Assembly (NCBI RefSeq): GCF_000003195.3
Contig: NC_012874.2
Location: forward strand, 60,269,768-60,333,767
Source of the DNA: Sorghum bicolor
Taxonomy: Eukaryota; Streptophyta; Magnoliopsida; Poales; Poaceae
Direction of reading: 5' to 3'
Length of the DNA: 64,000 nucleotides
Shown here piece after piece: positions 32,578 to 45,492 of this stretch. The notes under the pieces were generated by a model. The model had not been told where the DNA came from and searched no databases. It saw only the letters and a program-made list of their open reading frames with translations. Each line of letters opens with the position of its first letter. The stretch's first letter is position 1. Both the position numbers and the translations under genes were made by a program.

Positions 32578-33021
32578 TCATCAACGATATTAGAATTATA
32601 TATTTGATATTATTTCTATGGATCCACAAAACAAGTCGCTAAATTACATATTCTCAACGAGGACAGACATGTCAAATTCTTGCTCTACCAGCACATAAAT
32701 AGTGTGAAACTAAAGTTATATATATTTACTTGTAAATATTGTTGTGCCCGCAAGAAAAAAACCTACCATTGGTTGTTTTTAGTTCAATATAAAATAGATA
32801 TAGAATAATGTTGCCAATAATAACTTATATTAGGGATGTCATAGTTCTCATAAGATAAAGTATAGCTTTTAAATCTTATAGAAAAGATAAAAATAAATAG
32901 ATATGTAAAATCGTCATTCTTGTTTCTCATTAATGTGCCCATTTATTTGTGATTGCCGCGGAAACCATAACAATAATTCACAACAGAAAAAGTAGAACCT
33001 ATATAAATTAACGGGTGTAAG
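32578..33021. other. AT-rich flank left of element B
   Basis: No gene seen. A second copy of TCTCAACGAGGACAGACATG lies near 32650, about 113 bases after the first. Confidence 0.4.
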
Positions 33022-33046
33022 TGACACTAGTACAGAGAAGAGCTTT

Positions 33047-33265
33047 AGCCCCGGGCCGTAAGAGCCTTTAGTCCCGGCTACGGAACCGGGGCTAAGGTTT
33101 CGGGACTAAATGTGCCACCTTTAGTCCCGGTTCCGAGGATCGGGACTAAAGGTCCACCTTTACCTTTAGTCCCGGTTGGTAACAGCAACCGGGACTACAA
33201 GGCACGCCAGGGTGTGCCACCTGGCCTCCACTTTTAGTCCTGGTTGTTGCTACCAACCGGAACTA
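33047..33265. repeat. left subterminal repeats of element B
   Basis: Inverted pairs such as TTTAGTCCCGGTT...AACCGGGACTAAA. Confidence 0.88.
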
Positions 33266-33529
33266 AAGACTTTTTTCTTTTTTCTTTTTCTTTTTATTTG
33301 GTTTTCCATTTAGGGTTTACAATTATGTTATTGTTATTTTCGAATGCGTATTGTTTGCTGGTAGTTTATGGAACGCGCACCTATAATTTATATAATTTAA
33401 AGCATTACATAGAAATATACTATAAAACACTATATATATATAAATAATATGTATCTATAGGTCCATAATATAATATTTACACATGTGCTTCACGGACAAA
33501 GTATTTACAACACAATTTATCTCCGCCAC

Positions 33530-36500
33530 TCAAGCATCGTACAAATGATCATCGTTATTTGGTTTCATTGGCTCCTGATGGTTGAAGTAGCACTCGCCGC
33601 CAGGATTCAGGACTTGGTCGTTAAGAAATCCTACGATTATCTCCTAAATTCCTTTTAGGCGCACCGCATCCAGCACCTGCTCCTTCAGCCACATCTCCTT
33701 TGATAGACATTAAAGAAAAAAGTTAGAGGTATGAATAGGATTTATTAAATAGCAACAAATAAATGAAATAAACTTATTATATATACATGTTACATACTTT
33801 TAGGTGCTCAAGATTAGTTCTTTTGGCATACACCGTCATAAACTCGCACACATAGTAGCCACACAAATTGTTGCCCGGTGTCTGCCGTAGAACCCACTGA
33901 AGTAAGATGGGCTTTGAAAGTGCTGCATTCAACTCTGGACGGTGTTTCTGCACGAACCCAGCCCAAACCCTAGCAATAAAACGATCATTATTAATTATCC
34001 ATTACCAAGTTAAAAGAGCAGAATTTAATATATAGAGATCGGAGTTATCCTTGGAAAATATCTATCATTTCTTGGTAATCGTCCTGTGGTTTTCTCAATG
34101 AGTCATAGATTACCAATTGACTTTGCCAGAGATCAATGACAATTAGTATCCAATGAAAGCTGCATTTGTGTGCATATGTAGGAAAAATTAGTATATATCT
34201 TCATATTTATCTGATTAATTAGTTAAATAGAATGTACACACGATAACGACACTTACTTAAAGTTATAGATAAAGAGTATATATCTTTTATCTTTTTGGTT
34301 GATCAAGAACCTCCGTAGATTTCTCTCCGTTTGAGTTCTCCATAAGACATACGGGGTCTTGTGGTCTTTGAATACAACATTTGGATCCACAAATCCAATC
34401 TCCTTGTCATTTCTAACTCTGAGGTCCCTCATCATGTTTCTGCATATGTGTAGCGGGTTTCTGTAATTAGTTATATATATACTTGATAAGTTACAGAGAC
34501 ATTATTGAAAGGAAGAATCACTTACAGATAGAAGCAACTCATTAGAGATTTGTCAAGAGCGTCCATGTGGCATAGTTCGTGTAGCTCATTAAATTGAACA
34601 TAAATAATATCATCACCACGGAAGTAATGATAGTTTCTAATTCGGACACAAAGATAGTCATCTGCTTTTCTGACACACGCTTCCATGTACCATTTGTTTA
34701 GCATGTACATTTGCGTTCCAAGCTTGCTGAGGGCCGCAGGGTTGTATAAACTCTTGCCATATGTATATTCCTTCTGCCAATGATCAATTTGTGGAGCACT
34801 TTCAATTGGTGCCCCCGCTATCATTTGGGCTAAGCTAAGACCAGTTTCCGCAAAAAAAATTTCAAGCTCTTCAAATTTTAAATCTGCCGGTATCTGCTGG
34901 TCTAGCACGTCAATGTTTGAACCATATTCATTTCCAATGACTAGCGGGGGCACTGATTGCTTTGATTGTTCCCCGAGCTATGCTACACCCTTGCGTGCTC
35001 TTTTCTCTTTCTTCTTCTCTTCTTCTATGGATTTCTTTAAAGTGCGATCATAGTCCGATAAAGATGATGATTCTTTCTGAGCTTCACGCCTCTTTTTTTG
35101 TTCAGCCTCAACCCTTTGTCGTAGATCTTCTGGCCGTAGTAAGGTGTACGGCTTCTCAGGGTTTCGCTTGGCTTCTCTTTCAGTCTTAAGTTTCTTGAAG
35201 AAACTATCCACATCTGATTTTACTGAAGCATTTAGTTCTGCATCAGTCTTCTCATAGGACAGCTTCTTAGGAATGATAGCTTGTTTCTTTTCGGAGGCTT
35301 TCTTTTTTGGCGGCGGGGAGGCCGACACATTTGATTGTGTGGCCGGCCTCTTCTTTTGTGCTGGAGCCACGTGTGGAGGCGATGGGGCGGCCGGTGGCGG
35401 TGTTGGAGCCCTAGGTGGTGGCGCTGGAGCCCTAGGTGGCATTGGAGCCCTAGGTGGCGGTGTTGGAGCCTGAGGTGGCGGTGTTGGATCCCGAGGTGGC
35501 GGTGTTGGAGCCCTAGGTGGTGGCGTTGGAGACCGAGGCGATGCAGTAGTGTCTTGCACTCCCTCGTCATCACCCGCAGCACTATGATATGTAGGTGACC
35601 ACCTGTGAAAACAAAAGGTATATGAGTAAACCACTAACTAAGAGAATGCAAAATAAATTTAGTGAACAGATGTATAGTCAATTTTGATCCGCACCTAGGA
35701 TTAGATTCATGACGAGGAGGTGGTGGTAGACTACTAGGTGATGCCCTAGGAATAATGATGTAGCGCTTGCGCCAACAAATAAATGTCTTCTCTCCATCAC
35801 CTCCTTCAATCTCAAGCTGCACATTACTGAAGCCTTTGACAACTCTATCCACCGAGACACTAGCATATCCAGGTGGAACTATCACCCCATGGATTCTTGG
35901 TGTCCTCGTAGGGTCGACAGGAGTTACAACACTGACACCAACCAAGACTGTGGCAGTCCCCTGTGGAATGTGCAGCTCACATGTTGTCAGAGGTTCAGCG
36001 ATGTCATCCACCGGAAAGTGCAGCCCCACGTCGTCTTGAATAGTTGGCATCTCCGTGGAAGCGCAACTACTTTTCAACTGTCCGGGGGGGCTAATGTTGA
36101 CTCTAGGCTCTGATGCAGTTTGCCCTTGTATAGAACTTACTACAATCTGCACTTGTCTTTTGATCTCCTCGTTCATTCTCTCTTCAAGCGCTTTCTAACG
36201 CGCTATCGCTTCACGAGCCGCTTTGCCTGACTCAATCACCATTGCCTCCAACCTATGCAACCGCTCTGCTTCCTCTTCCTTCTTTCGTTGGCGGCTTCTA
36301 TAAGTCGGTCTATCTTTAGGGAAGCCATGCTCCCATGATACCTCCCCATAGCCTCTGGTTCGCCCACCGTGTTCAGCAGTCTCCAGGGCGTATGTCAGCT
36401 CATCCTTTTCTCTATTTGGCTGCCAGGTGCCGCTTTCAACTAATCCTCTAGCATAGGCCTTTCTCTGTCCTACTCTCTCAAGCTTTTCGCCGTACACTAT

Positions 36501-37434
36501 CTTTCCGGTCTCTAGGTCTATGGTTCCTCGTGACCAAAGAACCAATACTTGGCGCGCTCGGGCCAGTGCATTGATTCTGGTTCGATCCCTCTCCCAAGAA
36601 TCTCCTGTTCTAGCTTTTGCCACTTAGGAATAGCAGTTCTGTAGCCACCTGAACCCAAGTGATGGTGGTATTGCTTTTGTTTAGCATTTTCTTGATTCTT
36701 AATCATCCGTGCCTGACCCTCTTCTGAGATCTTAAACTCTACAAACTCATCCTAAAAAGGCCTCAACTTGACGTAGGCCTTGTTGGTGAAATCTGGTGTC
36801 CGGCCTTATGCAACAAAAGTCTTATATAATGTCTTCTTCCAAGCCTGAAATTGTTTGGCCATCTTCTGCATAGCCCAGATTTTAACCTTCTCCTTCAAAG
36901 CTTCATCCTGTGTATCGAGTGTGAAATGTTGAAGGATATCTTGCCAAATCAATTCCTTGTCACGATCTGAGACAAAACTAATATTAGGGTTATCTTTCTG
37001 TTGCCTCCATTCACGAGCACTGACCAGGAGCCTGTCCCTTACAAGGTAGCCACAGTGCGCAACAAATTTTTTAGAATTAGCCCCAAGTACTTGTCCTGTA
37101 CCGTCATCGAATTCCGATAGAATGTACCGACCCTCCAACGGCTTCTTCGGGCCGCGCACTTTTCTACTCTTCTCAGAAGTTGTCGCCGATTTAGAGGGTT
37201 ACACAAACAAGTATAAATATATTAGTATAAATGTTATTTATTTATATTTCATATATATACATATATACTAGATTGTAGATAGACCTGATCACGATTGTCT
37301 CCCACAAGTTCTTCATAATCAGCAAAGTACTGACTCCCATCATCTTCGCCTTGGGGATCTGGATTGGCGCCGCTGTTGATTAGATCCATCATTGCATCAT
37401 CCATGTTGTCATTCGGATTGGCCATTTCTGCAAA
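33530..37434 (-). pseudogene. TNP1-like CACTA protein with C48/Ulp1 protease domain (element B)
   Basis: Minus-strand multi-exon gene. The N-terminus is MANPNDNMDDAMMDLIN (37425). Next are GPKKPLEGRYILSEFDD (37159-36806), a helical Arg/Glu-rich part to about 36195, a DUF8039-like region (GLHFPVDDIAEPLTTCELHIPQG, TRTPRIHGVIVPPGYASV; 36176-35680), Pro-rich PTPPPRAP repeats and a Lys/Glu-rich stretch (35634-34978), then a C-terminal cysteine-protease domain. That domain keeps His in HWILIVIDLW and Asp in VIYDSLRKP (34072-34145), and Gln and Cys in QTPGNNLCGYYVCEF (about 33850-33900), the C48 set. The last exon ends near 33530. Stops interrupt the frame near 36804, 36753, 36196, 34978 and 33650, with a frame change near 36540. 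C48 enzymes remove SUMO-like modifiers; the role in CACTA elements is unproven. Confidence 0.82.
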
Positions 37435-37526
37435 ATTAATCAAGTGTTAAAAGTTTTTGACGCGATCAACAAAAATTATTTGGATAGGCTAAACTTGACA
37501 ATATTCGATTATATCATATAAATTAT

Positions 37527-38151
37527 AAATCTCATCTCAATATCTATCCCTACTAACTAATTACAACACATGATAAATTATATCATATAAATTATATAAT
37601 ACAAAAGATAAATTATAAAATAGAAATTATACATCTCATCTCAATATCTATCCCTACTAACTAATTACAACATAGGATAAATTATATCATATAAATTATA
37701 TAATACAAAAGATAAATTATAAAATAGAAATTATACATCTCATCTCAATATCTATCCCTACTAACTAATTACAACACATGATAAATTATATCATATAAAT
37801 TATATAATACAAAAGATAAATTATAAAATAGAAATTATACATCTCATCTCAATATCTATCCCTACTAACTAATTACAACACAGGATAAATTATATCATAT
37901 AAATTATATAATACAAAAGATAAATTATAAAATAGAAATTATACATCTCATCTCAATATCTATCCCTACTAACTAATTACAACATAGGATAAATTATATC
38001 ATATAAATTATATAATACAAAAGATAAATTATAAAATAGAAATTATACATCTCATCTCAATATCTATCCCTACTAACTAATTACAACATAGGATAAATTA
38101 TATCATATAAATTATATAATACAAAAGATAAATTATAAAATAGAAATTATA
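37527..38151. repeat. 104-bp tandem array, six units
   Basis: AT-rich units with the landmark ACATCTCATCTCAATATC at 37631, 37735, 37839, 37943 and 38047, exactly 104 bases apart, plus one variant unit at the left edge. It lies upstream of the TNP1-like gene in element B. Confidence 0.95.
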
Positions 38152-38483
38152 CATGTGTTCGTCCATTTTATTATTTTTGGCAAAAGACTTTATGTATATC
38201 AATTTTGGGAACATATTATTTTTGGCAAAATACTTTATGTATATCAATTTTGGGAATATATTATAAATATATAATATAATATAATATACTCTCTTCGTCC
38301 ATAAAAGAATACAATTATGTGATTTGTGTCGATGAAACTAATTCAAATTTAACCAAGTTAATAGTATTTATTTCTCAAGAAATTATATGATTTGTGCCTT
38401 TATCATAACAATTTGTAACTTCGCTTAACAATATTTATCAAACAAACGAAAGTGCGACGATTTTGCCTTTAAATTGGGACTAA
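38152..38483. other. AT-rich spacer in element B
   Basis: Contains a short direct repeat (AAGACTTTATGTATATCAATTT-like, at about 38185 and 38230) and a Stowaway-like CTCTCTTCGTCC motif near 38290. No gene seen. Confidence 0.4.
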
Positions 38484-38758
38484 GGCCTTGTTTACTTCCC
38501 CAAATATTTTGGAAAATATTTCAAATTCCCTATCACATCGAATCTTGCGGCACATGCATAAAGTATTAAATATAGGTAAAAAAATAACTAATTACACAGT
38601 TTGTATATATGTAATTCGCGAGACAAAAAAATAAACATGCCACACTGTTCACATTGTTCACATTTTGCATGTAGGAAAAAAAACAATTTGTATATAGGTA
38701 AAAAATAACTAATCACACTTTTCACATTTTGTATAATTTTTTGCAAGTAAACATGGCC
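38484..38758. mobile_element. MITE with GGCCTTGTTTACTT ends
   Basis: Ends GGCCTTGTTTACTT at the left and AAGTAAACATGGCC at the right are near-perfect inverted repeats. The left half matches the common grass MITE series with 'CACATCGAATCTT' and 'ATTAAATATAGGTAAAA'. Flanks TAA and AAG do not give a clean target duplication. Confidence 0.7.
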
Positions 38759-39102
38759 AAGAACGACAATAACTGCTCGGTGCTGGCCGGAGAAGATCGA
38801 AGCTCGGCGCGGCGCAAGGAGGGTCCTCGGCTCGGGCCTGCAGGGACCTGCAGGGACGAGGGTCGGTGCAAGGAGCTCGGCGGTGGCGGGGCTCCGTACG
38901 TCCTCGGCTCGGGCCGAGGACGAGGGTCGTCGGTGCCGCGCGTAGAAGAAGAAGGGTCCTCGACTCGGGTCGTCGGAGCTCGACGCGGCGCTCCGTACGG
39001 TCCTCGGCTCGGGCCGGGGACGAGGGGTGGTGGCGTTGGCGGCGGCGGCGCTCCTGGGCTCGAGACGACGGCGGCACTCGGCCGGGGACAAGGGTGCGAG
39101 GC
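38759..39102. other. GC-rich leader-like sequence in element B
   Basis: GC-rich with long open frames in several phases and no recognised domain. It continues after RT-2 at 46324 and leads into a block of subterminal repeats, so it resembles the leader inside a CACTA end. No gene is called. Confidence 0.45.
39098..39102. other. target-site duplication of RT-2, left copy
   Basis: GAGGC, repeated at 46319-46323. Confidence 0.88.
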
Positions 39103-40442
39103 TGTTGACGGTCCTTAAGTATCAAATTTAATTATCAAATAAACAAAGAAAAGGATCCAAATGAAATCAACATCTAGACTTAGGGTTTTATCTGACAGAA
39201 TTCCACGAGTTTTGATGTTTGTCTATTTCTGTAGGGGGTTATCAGGAAATACGGAAGAAAGGCCCACACGTCGGGATTACATAGAGATATTAACGTGTCG
39301 TGCAATTATCTTACATCTAGAAGACTCCAGAAGCCACGAGACCGAAGCGGAGGCGAAACGGGGCCAGAGGCAGGGGGCCCGCCCTGTTTCCCTGGGCGCC
39401 CGCCCACCTCTGGAGGCCAATCAGGACTCTTTCTCTCGGAAGATCTCCACCGACCTAAAGGATCAAGGATAACCGTCCAATCAATGTCGGTTTGATCCAA
39501 TGGCCCATATTCAGTTGAAGGGACTATAAAACCAGGCCCCCCGGCCCCTGGGGGAGGCACCCCTTGATCATTATTCATTATTCATAGACAGAGCAAAAGC
39601 TAGGGTTTAGAGATGAGAGCTCTCCTCTCTTCTCAAAACTAGAGTAGATCTAGATAGTAGCGAGATGGAGAGCGAAGGAGGATTAGAGGAGAGGCCGGCC
39701 TGTCGGTTCTTCCTCCGGTTGTACTTCGTCATGATCAAGCTCCAATCAAGCTTGCTCATGGGATGACTCTAGTAATCTACTTCTAATTCATTATGCAATT
39801 ACTAATCATGTATATTCTGGTTCACAACTCTTTTGAGTACTTCTAATCTATAGGACGCTATAGGTTAGAGTTGTAGTATAGGTGTAAGCATGGTGCTTAG
39901 ACCTAGATTACTTGTGGATATGCCCTGTCTAGCTGGATCGTGTGGTAGGCTGCGTAGGTGACAGTTACGTTGGTCCTCTGTAGTCCACCTCTCGTTAGTA
40001 GGACGGGTAGGGTTTATCGGCCTAAGGATAAGCATCCTTTGTGGTGTACTCTTATCACGTGGTTCGTCCCAGACATAGACATACCCCTTTAAAGTAGAGA
40101 AACCATAGTTATCCTCTCTATTCTGCTACCATTGCCCATATACTAGATTGCTCTATTCTATATTCCCATATTATCGCTCACAGTAATCTTACCTTTAATA
40201 TTGTTCTTATTCGATTCTACCATCTTTCCTATTTACACCTATCTATCTATCTTGGTTAAGTTAGAGCGTAGATCAGTTCTCCCGTTTCCCTGTGGATACG
40301 ATAAAACCTTTAACCGGGTAAAAGCATCAACGGTATCCGTGCGCTTGCGGATTATCTGTGTGCGTATAAATACCATAGTACACTCTAGTGCCATGCTGGG
40401 GATGACAACCTAGTATTCAAGTGGTGTTAGCAAGTGTCAACA
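39103..40442 (+). repeat. 5' LTR of RT-2
   Basis: 1340 bases from TGTTGACGG to GTGTCAACA. The first 450 or so bases match the LTR of RT-1; the rest differs except for the end. TATA-like TATAAAACC lies near 39525. Confidence 0.9.
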
Positions 40443-40450
40443 AGCATTTT

Positions 40451-40466
40451 TGGCGCCGTTGCCGGG
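40451..40466 (+). other. primer binding site of RT-2, tRNA-Asp type
   Basis: TGGCGCCGTTGCCGGG, eight bases after the LTR, as in RT-1. Confidence 0.85.
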
Positions 40467-40608
40467 AAAACGGTTGCTGAATTGACTATGAACTAGCTTA
40501 ATCATTTTCTAAAAAAATAAATATATATATATATACACTTTTCCTTTTATCCTTTGCCTCATCTCTGCTATTCTTTCTTCTTATCTAATCCTTGATCTCT
40601 GGTCTATC

Positions 40609-41978
40609 ATGAATTCAAACATGTCTATCTATGAATTTCACAGACCTACGGGCACACATCTCGAACCACCAAAATCTTCAAAGCCTATCATAGCATCTAG
40701 TTTTGAGATAGACCCCGAATATATAGAATTTGTTCAAAAACAACCTTTCTCAGGAGAAGGTGAGGAAAACCCATACACACACCTAAGAGAGTTTTATCGA
40801 GTCTGTGACCTCCTTCGCATAGAAGAATGTCCGATGAGACCCTTAAATGGAAGCTCTTTCCGTTCTCTTTAACGGGAAAAGCTAGACATTGGTATAAACT
40901 CAAAGTAGGGAGTGTTCATGGAGATTGGAAGGAGTTACATAATAGTTTTCTTTTAAAATATTTTCCAATCTCCAAAGTGGCGGAACTTTGGTGTGAGATT
41001 ATTTCTTTTAGACAACTGGAAGAAGAATCTCTTGGCAAATCATGGGACCGCTTTATTAACCTTACGCTCACTGGCCCAAAGCTTTCTATTCCAGAAGAAG
41101 TTCTTCTAATTCACTTTTTTGAGGGCCTTAGTAGGGAAAATAAGCAAACCTTGAATGCGGCCTCTGGAGGATCTTTCCACCACCTATCCGCTAGTGAAGC
41201 TTGGAATTTGATTGATTTATTAAGTGGAAAGTCTCCTAGCTTTTATATCCCTAAGAAAGAGACAGAACCAGTTCCTAGACAAGAAGAAGAAGTTTCGACA
41301 GCCAGATCACAACCACTTCAATTCCAAACTTTAGCTATCGATCCTAAACCATCAATACCCCAAAATTCTCCAAGGGAGGAAGGAATTCCGACCTTAAATC
41401 TTTCAGATGCTGACGGTATAGGCTTCTGGTTCCGTAAGAGACCTTCAAGCAGGGATAATTCAAATCCTTGCAATGATGGTTCTCTTAGAGAATGTCCTGG
41501 TTTCTTTTATGAAGAAGTCGAGGATGAAATATCAAGTGAAGGAGAGCTAAGCCATATTGAAAATTCTAACACCTCCCCTTTCCTGATCATAAGTTCTAAA
41601 TGGCTAGAATGTGTAGAATGGATGGATAAGGAAGAAGCCTTAATAGATTCTGACCTTGGCTCAATTTCAAATGGTGAGTTCTTGACTCCCTTTGAAGATG
41701 AGATTCATCCAACTACAGAAGAGGACATAGGTGAGACCAATCCAGGAGAAACTGTGAACATTCAGATTGGAGGTGAAGATAACATTAATGAGCATGGAAT
41801 GTATTTCATAGCCACTTCGTTTGCTCCATGCTCATATGCAACATCTTCCCAATCTATTGGTCTCTCCAACATCACCACATTTGATATCTCCAACCCCCTC
41901 TTCCTTTCTATTTATAAAAACTTTAAAAGGGCGGTTGTCGATGCATATGTTTATAATAAATATTGCAGATCTCATTGA
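40609..41978 (+). pseudogene. RT-2 gag, frameshifted
   Basis: The first frame (40609-40872) starts MNSNMSIYEFHRPTG and reaches QKQPFSGEGEENPYTHL. The protein then continues in another frame from about 40825 with MSDETLKWKLFPFSLTGKAR, WYKLKVGSVHGDWKE and FFEGLSRENKQTLNAASGGSF, and ends YKNFKRAVVDAYVYNKYCRSH at 41978. This is a gag of the Athila/Tat sort, about 450 residues. A small indel near 40825 breaks it. No zinc knuckle or protease motif is visible, in contrast to RT-1. The stop at 41978 may be original or new; no continuation into pol was found. Gag would form the particle, but this copy is disabled by the frameshift. Confidence 0.8.
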
Positions 41979-44900
41979 GTTGATCTTGATATAGGTCAGC
42001 GTTGGAAGGGAAACCACTTCGCCGACATAAATTGATGGTTTCCCAAGGACAAGCTTGGTGTCCTAAAATAAGCACTGATCAGATCGTAACATGAGCTTTT
42101 AATTATTTACAACATTACCTGGTGTATTGAGCATATAAGGATAATTGTAAAAATATTCCTTCGGGTATTCTTGTCACTAACCTTTCCAGGATTGGAGCAA
42201 GAAGATCGGATGAATGACAAGCAAGTACAAGGTATGTCCAACCAATCATCATGCAACACTGAATTAAATTCATCCAAACTTGAATTCTGCAAAATTCAAG
42301 CTTGGGGGAGTACTTTACATAAAAACATCCTTTGCCATGTTGCTATGTTGGTTGTCCCTACCTTTAAGACATGCTCAATTTGTTAAATACTAATCACACT
42401 ACTTCATCTCCACTTGAGTAGATCTCTATAAATGCTGTCATGTTACCTTTGTCTATTTACTAGTAAGTGTTAGTTTGGAAGTACTGCACATACTTCTATT
42501 GGCTTTTAAATTAAGCATGGTGCTTAGGTTAAACAACCTTCCTTAATCTGATTAGACATGGAGTCTAGTTCGGTTATTGAACTAAAAGCTGCTTGTGTAG
42601 ACCTTGGTATATTTTTGTCGGACTAACCCCTGCAGAAAAACTTTCAATATCAATTTGGGAAGTCCTGAGATAAACTCACATCAGAGACAAAGAGAGTGAC
42701 ACATGAAGTTTAACAATTTGCACAAGAAGGACATAGCTCATTCATCATAAAGAGATGATCCATGGAGGGTGCCACAAACATGATGCACAACCACTAAGAA
42801 AGGAAAGCTTCCACAAGGTGATACTACACCATCACTCTTCAAGTAAGGTAACACCTTAAGGTACTTGACTATCACTTTTATAAGCTTCTCCTTGGTTCTG
42901 GCTTTCATATAAATAAAAGAGACAAACATGTATGATTTACAACTCTAGATTAACCAACCCAACTGATTCAACATGTTTAGTCCTTTAATCCTTGTTCTTA
43001 GTACTACCTCCATGATCCCACACTCCTAATCATATGAGCTAAAATGTTACACATCCAATCATTGAGAGATATAAAGAAAAAGACATATACATAGATAGAT
43101 TATCTTTCCATAAGGTTGAGCGATCTGATCTGACAAATGTTATAAGTGCTACACTTATGAACTTTTCATCCATCAACTTTGTCTTGCTCACTATGCTTAG
43201 GGTTAGAGAAGAACAAATACACTTTAGGTTCTGTTAGTGTTTTCCACCAACAGGACCCATGCACTTGATCTCTGCCTTGTCTCTATGAGCAGGTACACTT
43301 CGAGCAAAACACGGAGGAGTTTTATAACTCTCAGACTCTACCAAGTGAAGGACCTGGATCTACGAGCACAAAGACACTGAGCAGGATACTGCCAACGCCA
43401 CTGCTGGGCAAACGAAGAGGTGCAGACGTCAAGGTCCGCACCTGAATCAAATGACGCACCTGAAGAATGAACACGGTGAGAAGTCTTGTTAAGAAGACTT
43501 AAAACACTGAACCCTCGCCGAAAGGTAAGATCGGTAGTTATCCATATTTATCCTTTCTGCATTCCCTTTTCCCTTTAATTATTTACTTTTCTTAAATAGA
43601 TTATTAGTTAATCATGCTATCTTAAAAAGAAAATAAAAATGTTAAAAAATACTAAGCCCCATGTGAGTATACGAGTGGCATAAAACCCATAAGTACCTTC
43701 ACTGTGGTGGCATAAAAATAAAATAAATATTTCTTTTCTGCTTTATAAAATAAAAATATAAAAACAGGGAGTAATATTTATTGAGGAAGCTCAACATGAT
43801 GAAGGCTAGATATTTATGCTAACACTTAATTAGTTCCACAAGCTTTGTTGTCTATTTGAGCTCCACAGAATTTAAGAATCAAGAAGACTAGCAGACGGAG
43901 GACATTCTAATCGCTGTCAGAATGTTGCTGACTTTCAAATACACCTCTGCCACCTGCTAGCTACATCAAGAGAAATTACGTCAAAATTCAGCTTGGGGGA
44001 GAGCACCCCCATTTATCTCGCTAAGTATTTCTACCTATCTTTATACTTATATTATATTAGAATATTAAAATACATAAATTATGAAAAACCAAATAAAGAT
44101 TTTATGCTTATATATATATATCTTTTGCTTAATGTGTTTAATAAATAAATAAAGTGGCTATGCTAATCCGAATCTTAATAATAAAACTCTAGCATGGATA
44201 TGATGAATAGTTGCTCTGCCATGACTAGTTCTCAAAAATTGAATTCTCTCTCAAGTTTAGACATAACTGTTATAATTTAAAGCTTGCTCTAGATCTAAAC
44301 TTGTGGGATGAAAACTTGATCTGAAGTCTAAGTTGTTAACGGATATGATATGGGAAGGTTGAGCTGCTGTTTATCTGTTCCTAGAGATGCTAGAATTCTG
44401 GAGAATTTTATCTTTGAAAAATCTTTAAAATATTGCATGATGAGTTCCTGTATGATGAGAGTTTAAATTCCTACCACAGCCATATATACATGCTTGCTAG
44501 ACTTTGAGCCACACATTTACTATTTACTGCTTATGAGCATTGAGTGTGGTCAAGCTGTGTAGACCCTTAGGAGTTGTCATGTGGTTAAATCAAGATTCAC
44601 TTGCACGTTCACTCATATATGCTACTTCTACTCCGGAAGTACCATCCACATATATCCATCCACATCCATCTCCAGAACCACAAAAAAATATTCTACTCCT
44701 AATCCGGGAGAGAATAGCCAAAAATATTTCTATTTTCCCTTGTGAAATAAATGCTCAAGTTATCTTGCTACTACCACTTGCTATATTATCTCAAGAGATG
44801 AGTGCTCTGAAAAGAAAAAAAAAGAAAAGAAAAAAATATAATAAACGAGGAAATAGAAAGGGGCAAGTGCCCGGAACCTCGAAAGAAAGAAAAAGTGAGA

Positions 44901-45492
44901 CGAGAGGTAAAAATGGACAAGTGTCCGACAGTAGAATTAGGGGTACAAGATACCCGCCTGAGAGGAAAGAAAAAGAAGAGCATCTCATTCTCCTCATAAA
45001 GTTTCAAAAAGCAAGGAAGGTATGTATCCTCTCAAAAGAGCAAAAGTAGAATTAGACTTTCACCATTGTTATCACCATCATCACCATACACCATTCATTC
45101 GCCACACATGCACATCTTGATTTGGCTTATCGATTTGTTTCTTTGGATCCATGGTTTGACTATACAATAAATGTCTTGTAAGTATGTATACTTTATCTCC
45201 CACCTATGAGCTCCAGATATTAAAGCCTTATTAGAGTAGGGTGAGAGAGAAGGCAATGTCACTATGCCTTATACCACAAATACCACATATCTTGAGAGAA
45301 GGCATATACCATCACTGCCTTGGTAAGGATCCAGAAATACCACAAAAGAGAGATTTAGAGAGTCATACAAGGAATCTCTGAGTTTTATTTGAAAATCTGT
45401 AAAAACTCCAGAGCTATAGCTGATCAAGAATAAGAGACATGGCACTTGGCTAGACTGTTCTATCTTTTAACTACTCAAGACATGGCACTTGG
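41979..45492 (+). other. non-coding internal region of RT-2 and deletion junction
   Basis: No pol ORF. Two polypurine-like AGCTTGGGGGAG motifs lie near 42299 and 43991. From about 43600 the sequence matches the 3' internal region of RT-1 (about 19750-21630). The true polypurine tract and start of the 3' LTR are deleted. At the junction the 17-base string AGACATGGCACTTGGCT (45435-45451) is repeated at 45478-45494. Confidence 0.75.

Noticed and set aside
37527..38151. 104-bp regular array considered as a CRISPR
   Set aside because: The units are contiguous and alike throughout, without unique spacers, in a plant transposon.
38588..39125. Frames over the GC-rich block left of RT-2
   Set aside because: Open on both strands, low complexity, no recognised domain; more like a leader than a gene.
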